This document shows positions 55,401 through 62,936 of a stretch of 64,000 nucleotides of DNA, piece by piece (positions within the stretch are counted from its first letter, which is position 1; each line of letters begins with the position of its first letter). Both the position numbers and the translations under genes were made by a program. Below the pieces are notes generated by a model. It was not told where the DNA came from, ran no database searches, and was given only the letters and a program-made list of their open reading frames with translations. Source of the stretch: Limnochorda pilosa (GTDB lineage Bacteria; Bacillota; Limnochordia; Limnochordales; Limnochordaceae); the NCBI RefSeq assembly GCF_001544015.1, contig NZ_AP014924.1, positions 868,001-932,000 on the forward strand, read 5' to 3'.

Positions 55401-56766
55401 GCGGGCTCACGTTGGCGTCGGGCGCGGCGACGGCGCCGGTGACGCCGAACCGGGTGAAGCCCAGTTCGGCGACGGCGAAGCGCTCCAACTCGAAGACCTC
55501 GTCCAGGGAGAAGCTCCCGTCGGGGTCGGTCACGGTTCCGTACTGGACGCTGCCGTCCTTGAAGCGGGTCCCGACCGCGACGAAGGGGATGCCCGCCTCC
55601 CCGGGGTCCCGGACGCCGTTCTCGTTGGTGTCGTGGAAGACGGTTCCCTTGATCCAGCCAAACCACCGGGGGATGCCGACGTCTCCCATGGCCACCGTCT
55701 CGCCGGCGGCCACCTGCACCGTGCGGAAGGAGATGATGTAGTCCAGGGGTTCGTCCCAGATGGCCATCTGGTAGAGGCCCGGCGGCACGTTTTCGATGGT
55801 GAAGGTGCCGTCGGGGTTGCCCCGCCCCAGGTAGACCTGCTCATCGGTGTTGCCGATGTCGGTGAGGGCGATCCAGGGGCGGTCCACCGGCTCGCCCAGG
55901 ACGATGGGGTTCACCGGCGGCGTGAATTCGACGACGGTCCGGACGCTCCCGGTGATCGTCCCGGTCAGCACGCCGGGCGCCGGGACCGGGAATTCCATCG
56001 GACGGACGAAACCGAACCAGACCAGCGGCACGCGGAAGCCCTCCCGCGGGCTGTAGCCGTCGTTCCCCTCCTCGATCCAGGCGTCGATGACGTGGGTGCC
56101 TTCGATGGTCGTCGTCTGCACCCAGTCGGTGCCGTCGGGCGGGATGGCCTGGACGCCGTACTTGCCGGGTGGCAGGTTGTCGATGAGGGCCTCGCCGTTG
56201 GCGTCGGTCAGGATCAACCCGCCGGTGTCGGGGACCGGGACGGGGTTGCCGTCGGGATCCAGGACCACGTTGCCGTCGCGGTCGCGCCGGTACTGGGTCC
56301 CCAGGGGGTTTCCGAAGGAGTCGACGGTCACCTCGCCGACCGCGTCCTGGATCACGATGCGGAAGCCGGGCAGGCCGGACTCCAGCGGGATGTCGTCCTC
56401 GCCGTTGACCGGGTGGTTGTCGTGGAAGACCCGGACGCGGATCTTGGAAAGCGGCAGCGGGTGCGGGTGGAGTTCGACCCTGACGGTCGTGTCGACGCCG
56501 GTGAGGGCAACCCAGTTCCCGCCCATCTTGTGCCCAGGCGCCAGGACGGAGACCAGGTAGTGGCCGGGTGGCAGGTCCACCGTGGGACAGGTGGCATCCC
56601 CGGTGGCCACCACCGGGCTGTGGCTGGCCCCCGGCCGCAGGGAGGGCCAGTTCGCCGGGTCGGAAGCGAAGGGGTCTCCTACGTTGTCCTCGTTGACGAC
56701 GAACCTGAAATCGGTGACAGCGGCGCCTGTCTTCACCTGCACCACGTCGATGGTCAGCAGGGCCAT
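52471..56766 (-). CDS. Giant SdrD-B-like/TIG/right-handed beta-helix protein
   Basis: This 1431-residue protein starts at ATG 56766. From about residue 110 to 740 it has several carboxypeptidase-regulatory or SdrD-B-like beta-sandwich modules (GTVFHDTNENGVRDPGEAGIPF; DANGEALIDNLPPGKYGV; AFLGLDPGTYVVEVVPPPGY). A TIG/IPT domain lies near 835-900 (TVTLTGTGFGAGTGRVTLNG). A right-handed beta-helix follows at about 905-1330 with repeated HxN/NNxI turns (IRIHHNRVLNNGG; IYNNLIVNNVATDLGGG; AIFNNTIAKN). The C-terminus is short. Such architecture is normally extracellular, but no signal peptide is present. It is the first gene of the operon with the three copper proteins, so it is a likely scaffold. Confidence 0.88.
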   Translation of the reverse strand: MALLTIDVVQVKTGAAVTDFRFVVNEDNVGDPFASDPANWPSLRPGASHSPVVATGDATCPTVDLPPGHYLVSVLAPGHKMGGNWVALTGVDTTVRVELHPHPLPLSKIRVRVFHDNHPVNGEDDIPLESGLPGFRIVIQDAVGEVTVDSFGNPLGTQYRRDRDGNVVLDPDGNPVPVPDTGGLILTDANGEALIDNLPPGKYGVQAIPPDGTDWVQTTTIEGTHVIDAWIEEGNDGYSPREGFRVPLVWFGFVRPMEFPVPAPGVLTGTITGSVRTVVEFTPPVNPIVLGEPVDRPWIALTDIGNTDEQVYLGRGNPDGTFTIENVPPGLYQMAIWDEPLDYIISFRTVQVAAGETVAMGDVGIPRWFGWIKGTVFHDTNENGVRDPGEAGIPFVAVGTRFKDGSVQYGTVTDPDGSFSLDEVFELERFAVAELGFTRFGVTGAVAAPDANVSPPRPSLPVPGAGLAALLVAELTWAAKVNRVDWGMKRYPLLGPDGIAGTADDVTNGGITGVVYYAVMRNETDPRMAAVEDYEPGIPNVTVNLYRQEPDGSLTPVDSVQTDAWRHPADCPRPDGTADPLCLEVPNNSNQVREGLFDGGYAFLGLDPGTYVVEVVPPPGYRVLAEGTENTAEGDVFRALLMPPPYLGAARDRKVVTLESGQNAAADFFLFTDVPVPGRIVGFLLDDVNIETDPNFIYYGEKRGIPNTPVGIRDFTGKLLTTVHSDANGIFEVLLPSTYTRNVPTPSGVAPAMVQVIGNDPGDPDDPNPNYNPNYQSLKLVFDVWPGKTTYADVALFPITAFVAFPGAQFSQPPVIDLPAGTPQVHLVDPVYVTRRASRTVTLTGTGFGAGTGRVTLNGVPIPISSWTDTRIQATVPATFPAGPAQLLVTAANGQVSPTGITFHVLGRGYNPRVITATATSTIQAAIDGARDGDLIVIQPGTYYENPILYKNVKLQGMGWKRTVVDGRFFANQQQAREAKLAGIDFDGPQEIPRGQVITVLAKDGRFRRRGRFNAQIDGLTLTGARGEEGGGILINAFARHLEISNNVIQYNGGGFGGAITVGRPYAGTNHNENIRIHHNRVLNNGGISLAGAIGLFNGADDYEIAYNDIGGNYSAEYGGGISHLGLSPGGRIHHNRILFNAAFDEGGGILIGGEQPLPPATLSAGSGAVEIHANLIQGNLSNDDGGGVRLLRAGTHPVRIYNNLIVNNVATDLGGGIALDDASDVAIFNNTIAKNASTATAEDSDGLPHGAGLVSEGHSAPFQASLPPGAPDFSDPVLFNNLFWDNRAYHFDPVAGQLAPDGTVIDLEVFGTAAPRQVTPNHCYLSAPYGSGIGNIVYDGANPPGFVQEYDTVLSAVAFRREPDFRVVRIVTVTPEWQGDYHLTPPSPVVDRGVAAFTVDGVRYDAPSRDIDGDARPQGAAVDPGADEVL

Positions 56767-57107
56767 GATCCAACCCCCCGGCGCATTCCTCCCCTGCCAC
56801 CCGCGACCGAGAGAAGAGCAGGATCGACAGCAGCCTATGGCTCGTCTCGGGAATATGTGACAGCCTATCCTACCGCTTGAGGGTCGGGGGCTTTAGAGAC
56901 CGCCACCCGGCAATCGTCCCCGACCACGAGCCGCACTCATGGCGCCCCCAACCGCTCCTCCCTGGAGTCGTAGAACTCCCTCGGGATCTCCAGGGAGGTG
57001 GTGGCCACGGCGTACTCCTCCAGGAATCCCAGGCCGCCGAAGAGCTCCATGGCGAGCCGCGCGCGCTCGGCAGCGTGGTCCGCGGTGCGCCGGGCAGCGC
57101 GCGGGCC
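56767..57107. other. Region between hydrogenase operon and copper-oxidase operon
   Basis: These 341 bases hold the leader of the copper-oxidase operon, a pair of direct repeats and a minus-strand coding remnant. I see no intact gene. Confidence 0.4.
56831..56868. repeat. Direct repeats CAGCCTAT, 30 bp apart
   Basis: CAGCCTAT occurs at 56831-56838 and 56861-56868, exactly 30 bases apart (about three helical turns), in similar contexts (GACAGCAGCCTATGG and GTGACAGCCTATCC). They lie 65-102 bases before the first gene of the copper-oxidase operon, so they could be regulator sites. Confidence 0.4.
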
Positions 57108-57109
57108 TC
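56937..57109 (-). pseudogene. Coding remnant, acyl-CoA-dehydrogenase-like then DUF6930-like
   Basis: The minus-strand frame ending at TGA 56937-56939 reads RARLAMELFGGLGFLEEYAVA then TTSLEIPREFYDSREERLGAP. The first part resembles the C-terminal helix and GGLGFLEEY loop of acyl-CoA dehydrogenases. The end resembles the last 20 residues of the hypothetical protein at 45911-47053. No start or upstream gene body exists. It is probably a chimera of two decayed genes. Confidence 0.35.
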
Positions 57110-57683
57110 ACGGGCTCACGCGAGGCGAGGCCCATCCGAAGAGGCGCCCCAGTCCCTGCTGCACCGCGGGCCCCAGCCCCAGGACCATCACAGCCCCCGC
57201 CAACGCGGTGACCAGCTGCGGTCCCTGCATCATGCCTGCCACAGGCGCCGGCACCGTCACCAGGTGCGTGGCGGCGTAGCCCAGGAAGGCGGCCTTCAGG
57301 GCCGCTGCCACGCCGGCGCCCAGCCAGGAGGCCCAGCGCCAACCGAAGCGCCGGCCGGCACGGTGAAAGCCCCAGAAGACCAGCACCAGCAGCGCGTTCC
57401 CCGCAGCAATGAAGGGCACCATGGGTGCCGCGGGCGGCGGGATGATGCCCCGTGCCAGCGCGACCACCGGGGTGAGCACCCCCACCGAGGCGCCGTAGAG
57501 GGGCGGTGAGGTGAGGGCGGCGGCGAGCAAGACCGCGTTCACCACCGTCCCAGTGATCAGCTGGGGCCATCCCAGCAGCTGGACGGCCACAGCCAGCACC
57601 AGCAGCAGGGCGCTGCGGAGCAGGTGGTAGCTGTTCGCCGCCAGCGCGTGGCCGGCTTCCGCCGAGATCGAGCGACCTTCCAT
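57108..57683 (-). CDS. Integral membrane protein, ECF S-component-like, in hydrogenase operon
   Basis: This 191-residue protein has about six hydrophobic helices with short loops. VVALARGIIPPPAAPMVPFIAAGNALLVLVFW and GHALAANSYHLLRSALLLV resemble S components of ECF transporters. ATG 57683 is preceded by GGAGGGA; an upstream ATG has no ribosome site. It begins 44 bases after hydA, so it is probably cotranscribed. Its substrate is unknown. A link to nutrient or metal supply for the hydrogenase is possible but unproven. Confidence 0.65.
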   Translation of the reverse strand: MEGRSISAEAGHALAANSYHLLRSALLLVLAVAVQLLGWPQLITGTVVNAVLLAAALTSPPLYGASVGVLTPVVALARGIIPPPAAPMVPFIAAGNALLVLVFWGFHRAGRRFGWRWASWLGAGVAAALKAAFLGYAATHLVTVPAPVAGMMQGPQLVTALAGAVMVLGLGPAVQQGLGRLFGWASPRVSP

Positions 57684-57727
57684 TGCCGATCCCTCCATTT
57701 CAACGATGGTTCCGCCAGAAACACCGT

Positions 57728-59659
57728 TCAGTTGTGCTGCGGCGAGGTATGGCCGTTCCTCACGGCCGCCCCCTGCTCCCCCTCGGCCTGCCCTTCGTCT
57801 GGAGCGCCCACACCGCCGGTGCGGGCCGCCGGATCCCCGTCCCCGCCCAGCAGCAGCTCGTTCAAGGGGAGGGGCGTGTAGCTGGTGTGGAGCAGGTGGT
57901 GCGCCTCCACGGAGCCGGGCTCACCCAGCAGGTCCCGGTAGACCCGCTGGATCGTCTCGTTCTCGTGGGAGGTGTGGGCGGGCTTCCTCGAGTCGATGGC
58001 ATCGAGCCCCGCGCCCCGCCGCTGGACCCGCTCCAAGGGCGTGTGCCTGGGCTGGCCGCCGCCGTCGATGCAGCCGCCGGGGCAGGCCATCACCTCCACG
58101 AAGTCGTAGGAGCGGTACTCGCCGGTCTCCAGCAGCCTGCGGGCGCCCTTGAGGCCGCTCACCACCGCACAGCGCACTTGCGTGCCGTTCAGGTCGAACT
58201 CGACGGCGCGCAGGTCGTCCCAGCCCCGTACCAGGTGGAACTCGGGGCGGGCGGCGGTCTGGCCGGTGGCCAGGTGGTAGGCCTCCCGCAGGGCCGCCTC
58301 GGCCACGCCGCCGCTGGCGCCGAAGATGGCCGCCGCCCCCGTGGACTCGCCCAGCGGGTCGTCGAAGGGCTTGGGCGGCAGGGCGCCGGGGTCCACGCCC
58401 GCCTGGCGCAGCAGCCGGGAGAGCTCCCGGGTGGTGAGGACGATGTCCACGTCGGAGCGCCCGTCCGTACCCAGCTCCGGGCGGGTGGCCTCGTACTTCT
58501 TGGCGGTGCACGGCATGATGGAGACCACCGTGACCCGCTCGGGATCCACGCCGGCCAGGCGCGGGTAGTAGCGCCGCAGGAGCGACCCCATCATCCCCTG
58601 GGGGGAGCGGCAACTCGAAAGGTGGTGGACCTGGTCCGGGAAGTGGAGCTCCACGAAACGGACCCACGCCGGGCAGCAGGAGGTGAAGAGAGGGAGCTCC
58701 TTGCCGGAGCCCAGCCGGGCCAGGAGCTCATGGGTCTCCTCCATGATGGTGAGGTCCGCGCCGAACTGGGTGTCGAAGACGGCGTGGAACCCCACCGCCT
58801 TCAGCGCGCTCACCAGGCGGCCGGAGACGTCTGCGGGTATCCCCGAGCCATCCGGCTCCCGCCCCCGCGCCCAGGCTTCGCCCACGCTCACCCGCACGGC
58901 GGGGGCGATCTGGGCCACCACCACCCGCGTGGGGTCCTCCAGCGCCTCCCAGACCCGGCTGACGTCGTCCTTCTCGGTGAGGGCGCCGGTGGGGCAGACG
59001 AGGGTGCACTGGCCGCAGTAGGTGCAGCCGCTCTTCGCCCAGTCCAGACCGAAGGGTGGCGAGACCTGCATCCGCATCCCGCGGCGCACGAGGCCGATGG
59101 CCTCCACGCCCTGAACCTCGCTGCAGGTGCGCACGCACCGCTGGCAGAGGAGGCACTTCTGGGGGTCGTAGGCGATGGACGGACTGCTGGGGTCCGGAGG
59201 GAGGGGACGGAGGTCCGTCTCGTAGTCCCTGGAGCGGACGCCGTACTGCCGGGCCAGGGCCTGGAGGTCGCAGTCGTCGGACCGCTGGCAGAAGAGGCAG
59301 TCGTTGGGGTGCCCGGCCAGCATGAGCTGCAGCACGGCCCGGCGGGCCTCGAGCACCCGCGGGGAGTGGGTGAGGACCTCCATCCCCTCCCGCACCCGGG
59401 TGGCGCAGGAGGCCTGGAGGCGGCGGTCGCCCGCGAGCTCCACCAGGCAGAGGCGGCAGGCGCCGATGCCCGGCAGCCCTTCCAGGTAACAGAGGCTGGG
59501 TACGGGAAAGCCGCTGGAGCGCAGGACCTCCAGGAGGTTCGCGCCCGCCGGGGCCTCCACGGGGTGCCCGTTCACCCGGATACGGGCCGTGGCGGGCGCT
59601 GCTCCGGCGGCTCCGCTTCCGCTTGCGTGGGTCCCTGCATTGGCTGGCATGGCTCCCAT
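57728..59659 (-). CDS. hydA: [FeFe] hydrogenase catalytic subunit
   Basis: This 643-residue protein has an N-terminal [2Fe-2S] domain (SLCYLEGLPGIGACRLCLVE), a His-Cys [4Fe-4S] site (HPNDCLFCQRSDDC), two [4Fe-4S] clusters (CLLCQRCVRTC, CTYCGQCTLVC), and the three H-cluster motifs: FTSCCPAW, MPCTAKKYE and EVMACPGGCIDGGGQP. The HENETIQRVYRDLL small-subunit-like segment and a charged tail follow. It oxidises or evolves H2 in the cytoplasm. HydB and HydC genes precede it, giving a trimeric NADH/ferredoxin-type enzyme. ATG 59659 follows AGGGGGT. Confidence 0.95.
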   Translation of the reverse strand: MGAMPANAGTHASGSGAAGAAPATARIRVNGHPVEAPAGANLLEVLRSSGFPVPSLCYLEGLPGIGACRLCLVELAGDRRLQASCATRVREGMEVLTHSPRVLEARRAVLQLMLAGHPNDCLFCQRSDDCDLQALARQYGVRSRDYETDLRPLPPDPSSPSIAYDPQKCLLCQRCVRTCSEVQGVEAIGLVRRGMRMQVSPPFGLDWAKSGCTYCGQCTLVCPTGALTEKDDVSRVWEALEDPTRVVVAQIAPAVRVSVGEAWARGREPDGSGIPADVSGRLVSALKAVGFHAVFDTQFGADLTIMEETHELLARLGSGKELPLFTSCCPAWVRFVELHFPDQVHHLSSCRSPQGMMGSLLRRYYPRLAGVDPERVTVVSIMPCTAKKYEATRPELGTDGRSDVDIVLTTRELSRLLRQAGVDPGALPPKPFDDPLGESTGAAAIFGASGGVAEAALREAYHLATGQTAARPEFHLVRGWDDLRAVEFDLNGTQVRCAVVSGLKGARRLLETGEYRSYDFVEVMACPGGCIDGGGQPRHTPLERVQRRGAGLDAIDSRKPAHTSHENETIQRVYRDLLGEPGSVEAHHLLHTSYTPLPLNELLLGGDGDPAARTGGVGAPDEGQAEGEQGAAVRNGHTSPQHN

Positions 59660-59670
59660 GGCCAGACCCC

Positions 59671-61647
59671 CTAGGCCGCCGTGACGGCGGCGAAGTTGCA
59701 GATCCTGAGGCAGAGCCCGCACCGCTGGCAGAGCTCAGCGTCGATGTGGTACGGTTGGCCCTTCTCGCCGCCGATGGCGCCCTGGGGGCACGAGCGGGCG
59801 CAGAGCCCGCAGCCGGTGCAGAGGGCCGGGTCGATGGCGTAGGCCAGCAGGTCCGTGCACTGGCCGGCCGGGCACCGGTGCTCGAGCACGTGGGCCCGGT
59901 ACTCGTCGGGAAAGTAGCGCAGGGTGCTCAGGACCGGGTTGGGCGCCGTCTGCCCCAGCCCGCACAGCGACGCCTCGCGCACGCTGCGGGCCAGGGCCTC
60001 CACCTTCCGGAGCACGGCCTCTCCGTCTTCTTCGGCCTCGCTTGCCGTGCCCGGCGCGTGCCGGCGGGTCATCTGCTCCAACATGCCGCAGAGGCGGTCC
60101 ACCCCCACCCGGCAGGGGGTGCACTGGCCGCACGACTCCTCGCGGCAGAAGTTCAGGAAGAAACGGGCCACGTCCACCATGCAGTTGGTCTCGTCCATGA
60201 CCACCATGCCGCCGGAGCCCATGATGACGCCCGCCTCCACCAGCGACTCGTAGTCCACCGGCGTGTCGAGCTGCTCCTGGGGCAGGCAGCCGCCGGAAGG
60301 GCCGCCCATCTGGACCGCCTTGAAGCGGCGCCCATCCGCCACCCCGCCGCCGATCTCCTCGATGATCCGCCGCACGGGCATGCCCATGGGGACCTCGATG
60401 AGGCCGGGCCAGCTCACCTTGCCGCTGACGGCGAAGACCTTGGTGCCCTTGCTGGTCTCGGTGCCGATGGAGGCGAACCAGCGGCCGCCCCGGACGACGA
60501 TGTCCGGCACGTTGGCGTAGGTCTCCACGTTGTTGATGTTGGTGGGCCGCCCGAACACACCCTGCTCGGCCGGGTAGGGCGGCCGGGGCCTAGGCATGCC
60601 GCGCCGGCCCTCGATGGAGGCGATGAGGGCTGTCTCCTCGCCGCAGACGAAGGCGCCCGCCCCGATCTTCAGCTCGATGTCGAAGGAGAAGCCGCTGCCC
60701 AGGATGTCCTCTCCCAGGTAGCCGTGCTCCCGGGCGAGGGCGACGGCCTTCTCGAGCCTGCGGACGGCCAGGGGGTACTCGGCCCGCACGTAGACGAACC
60801 CTCGGCTCGCGCCCACGGCGTAGGCCCCGAGGGTCATGCCCTCCAGCACCCGGAAGGGGTCGCCTTCCAGCACGCTCCGGTCCATGAAGGCGCCGGGGTC
60901 CCCCTCGTCGGCGTTGCAGACCATGTACTTCTCCTCGCCCGGGCTCCGGCGGGCCAGGGCCCACTTGCGCCCCGTGGGGAAACCGGCGCCGCCCCGGCCC
61001 CGCAGGCCCGACACGGTGACCTCTTCGATGACCTGCTCGGGCGTGAGCTCCAAGAGCGCCCGGCGCAGGCCCCGGTAGCCGCCCCGGCCCAGGTACTCCT
61101 CCAGGGACTCGGGGTCGATGAGGCCGCAGTTCTGGAGGACGATGCGCGTCTGGTGCCGCATCATCGGATGCTCGCTGAGCAACGGCAACCGCCCGGGGAA
61201 GGCAGGCTCGTCGGGGCCGGGCTGGATGAGGGCCTGAAGCGGGGCCTCAGGGGCGGAATCGGGCGAGCCCGGGGCATCGCCAGGCAGCGTCTCCTCCACG
61301 ACGCCCAGCAGGAGGTCGCCGGGCACGACACCGTGGTCCACGTACTCGTGCAGGATCCGCCTCAGGTTCCGCTCGTCGCACGGTCCGAAGGAGAGGCGGA
61401 GCCCACCGGGTAGACGAACGTCGACGATCGGCTCCCAGTGGCACATGCCGATGCACCCGACCTGCTTGACGGTCGCCTCCTGCCCGCGGGCGGCCAGCTC
61501 CTGCTTCAGGAGTGCCATCACCCGGTCGGCACCCGCGGCGATCCCGCACGTGCCCGAGCCCACATAGAACTGGGGCAGCGCGACCTGCGGCCGGCGGGTC
61601 GCGTCCGTGGGACGAAGGGAGGCGGCCTGGCGCGCGGCGGTAGCCAC
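59671..61647 (-). CDS. hydB: NuoF-like diaphorase subunit of [FeFe] hydrogenase
   Basis: This 658-residue protein has an N-terminal thioredoxin-like [2Fe-2S]-type domain (GTCGIAAGADRVM, GCIGMCHWEP), the NADH/FMN-binding region (SGLRGRGGAGFPTGRKW, ACNADEGDPGAFMDR-type block CNADEGDPGAFM), an SLBB segment, the [4Fe-4S] site ESCGQCTPCRVG, and C-terminal two-cluster ferredoxin repeats (CTGCGLCARSC, CQRCGLCLRIC). It exchanges electrons with NAD(H). GTG 61647 follows GGAGGAGG. Confidence 0.94.
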   Translation of the reverse strand: MATAARQAASLRPTDATRRPQVALPQFYVGSGTCGIAAGADRVMALLKQELAARGQEATVKQVGCIGMCHWEPIVDVRLPGGLRLSFGPCDERNLRRILHEYVDHGVVPGDLLLGVVEETLPGDAPGSPDSAPEAPLQALIQPGPDEPAFPGRLPLLSEHPMMRHQTRIVLQNCGLIDPESLEEYLGRGGYRGLRRALLELTPEQVIEEVTVSGLRGRGGAGFPTGRKWALARRSPGEEKYMVCNADEGDPGAFMDRSVLEGDPFRVLEGMTLGAYAVGASRGFVYVRAEYPLAVRRLEKAVALAREHGYLGEDILGSGFSFDIELKIGAGAFVCGEETALIASIEGRRGMPRPRPPYPAEQGVFGRPTNINNVETYANVPDIVVRGGRWFASIGTETSKGTKVFAVSGKVSWPGLIEVPMGMPVRRIIEEIGGGVADGRRFKAVQMGGPSGGCLPQEQLDTPVDYESLVEAGVIMGSGGMVVMDETNCMVDVARFFLNFCREESCGQCTPCRVGVDRLCGMLEQMTRRHAPGTASEAEEDGEAVLRKVEALARSVREASLCGLGQTAPNPVLSTLRYFPDEYRAHVLEHRCPAGQCTDLLAYAIDPALCTGCGLCARSCPQGAIGGEKGQPYHIDAELCQRCGLCLRICNFAAVTAA

Positions 61648-61649
61648 GG

Positions 61650-62309
61650 CTACTTCCTCCTCCGGTAGCGGGCCAGGATGCGGGGAACCTGCCGGGAGGT
61701 GACCCGTCCGAAAACCTCGCCGTCGATGACGACGGCCGGCGACATGCTGCACGCACCCAGGCAGGCCACGGTCTCCAGGCTGAAGAGCCCGTCGGGCGTG
61801 GTCTCGCCCGGCTGGATGCCCAGCTCGGACTGGACCCGCTCCAACAGCCCCTGGGCGCCCTGGACGTGGCAGGCCGTTCCCTGGCAGATGCGGATGGTGT
61901 GCTGCCCGGGCGGGGTGAGCTTGAAGAAGTTGTAGAAGCTCGCCACCCCGTAGGCCTGGGCGACGGAGATGCCCGCCTCCCCGGCGCAGCGCACCACCTC
62001 GGGGCGGGGAAGGTAGCCGTGCTGCTCCTGGACCTGCTGCAGGAGAACGATGATGGAGGACCGGCCCGCTGCAGGAGTGTCTCGCCCGGGTTCCGCCCGG
62101 CGAACGGGGAGGGGGACCACCTTCAGGTCCGGCGGGGCCGGAGAGGCGGTGGCTGCGCCGTTCGCCCGCGCGCTGTCCGTCCGCAGCGCAGCCCGGTCCG
62201 CGGCCCCCGGAGTGGTGGTTGTCCCCGGAGAAGCGGGCACAGGGCGGCGTGCGGCATCAACGGTCTCTAGGCCCTCCAGGGGAAGGCTGGGAACGGATTC
62301 GAACCCCAT
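61650..62309 (-). CDS. hydC: NuoE-like [2Fe-2S] subunit of [FeFe] hydrogenase
   Basis: This 219-residue protein has a disordered N-terminal about 75 residues. The NuoE thioredoxin-like domain follows, with [2Fe-2S] cysteines in ICQGTACHVQGA and TVACLGACSMSPAV. It bridges electrons to HydB. ATG 62309 follows GGAGGGT. The stop overlaps the ribosome site of hydB, so the genes are coupled. The N-terminal extension is longer than usual for HydC and is Ala/Pro-rich. Confidence 0.92.
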   Translation of the reverse strand: MGFESVPSLPLEGLETVDAARRPVPASPGTTTTPGAADRAALRTDSARANGAATASPAPPDLKVVPLPVRRAEPGRDTPAAGRSSIIVLLQQVQEQHGYLPRPEVVRCAGEAGISVAQAYGVASFYNFFKLTPPGQHTIRICQGTACHVQGAQGLLERVQSELGIQPGETTPDGLFSLETVACLGACSMSPAVVIDGEVFGRVTSRQVPRILARYRRRK

Positions 62310-62362
62310 CCGGGACCCTCCTGCCTGCAACCAGCGGGACCAAGATGATCCCGCTGGGGAAT

Positions 62363-62380
62363 TTGTGATCCATATCACAA
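62363..62380. promoter_or_regulatory. Rex- or Crp/Fnr-type palindrome over the hyd operon transcription start
   Basis: TTGTGATCCATATCACAA has two perfect 7-base arms (TTGTGAT and ATCACAA) with a 4-base centre. It fits the Rex pattern TTGTGA-N6-TCACAA and also the Crp-type TGTGA-N6-TCACA. On the minus strand it begins five bases after the -10 box, so a bound protein would block initiation. Confidence 0.75.
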
Positions 62381-62384
62381 TACC

Positions 62385-62413
62385 ATCTTACGGTGAGACG
62401 GTGCGGAATGCAA
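62385..62413 (-). promoter_or_regulatory. Promoter of hydCBA operon
   Basis: On the minus strand, TTGCAT (62408-62413), a 17-bp spacer and TAAGAT (62385-62390) form a near-consensus promoter. The ATG of hydC is 76 bases downstream. Confidence 0.7.
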
Positions 62414-62936
62414 GGGGGAGATCGGGGGCGCGCGTCATCCGTGGCGGTCATCGGGGGGTGGTGATCCACCCGTTCGCCCTTCCACCCCCTAAAGGTCCCA
62501 CCCCATGCACGACGAAGCTGAAAGACGAGGACCGGGCACGCGGGCGATGGGATCAGCTGGGCGGGTTGGTTCTTCCGGCTGCAGCAGGGCCGGGCGCACT
62601 TCGTACCATACCGGCGTTCCCGCCCAGCACACCCCGCGACGGTGTCCGGCATCCTCGCCTCTCGATGGGGGCGCGGCGTTGGTAACGGCCCCGCTGCCGA
62701 AGGAAGGACGCGTGAAGGAGCCCCATCCAGTGCGGGCCCGGAGACGTGGCGCCCCTCTGGTGCGGGTGGGGAGTTGCGGTGCCATGCAGCCCCAGATGCC
62801 CGTGGGCAGCCTGGCGGTGGCCGTGGCGGCCGTCCGGGAGGATGGAGCCAGCCGCATGCACGCGCCCGAAGGCTACCCCGCCAGGTGTGGCTCCGAGAGG
62901 CGTGAGGTCGAAGGCATCCGAGGAGGTGCACGTGGA
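62414..62936. other. Long region upstream of ECF S-component gene
   Basis: These 523 bases contain no frame that looks like a gene. They could hold a long 5' leader for the S-component gene. I looked for thiamine-pyrophosphate and cobalamin riboswitch core motifs and did not find them. No clear promoter for the plus strand is seen. Confidence 0.35.

Noticed and set aside
52618-56880. A 1420-codon open frame on the plus strand opposite the beta-helix gene
   Set aside because: It is the antisense of the real gene. High GC and NNC/NNG codon bias leave the opposite strand open; the translation is low-complexity with no domain, while the minus strand shows clear SdrD, TIG and beta-helix motifs.
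62414-62936. Thiamine or cobalamin riboswitch before the ECF S gene
   Set aside because: The conserved core boxes of these classes were not found by eye; only a long leader can be claimed.
62505-62936. N-terminal extension of the ECF S protein by about 144 residues
   Set aside because: The added sequence is Arg/Gly/Pro-rich, without family similarity, and would place a long charged tail before a protein family that starts near its first helix.
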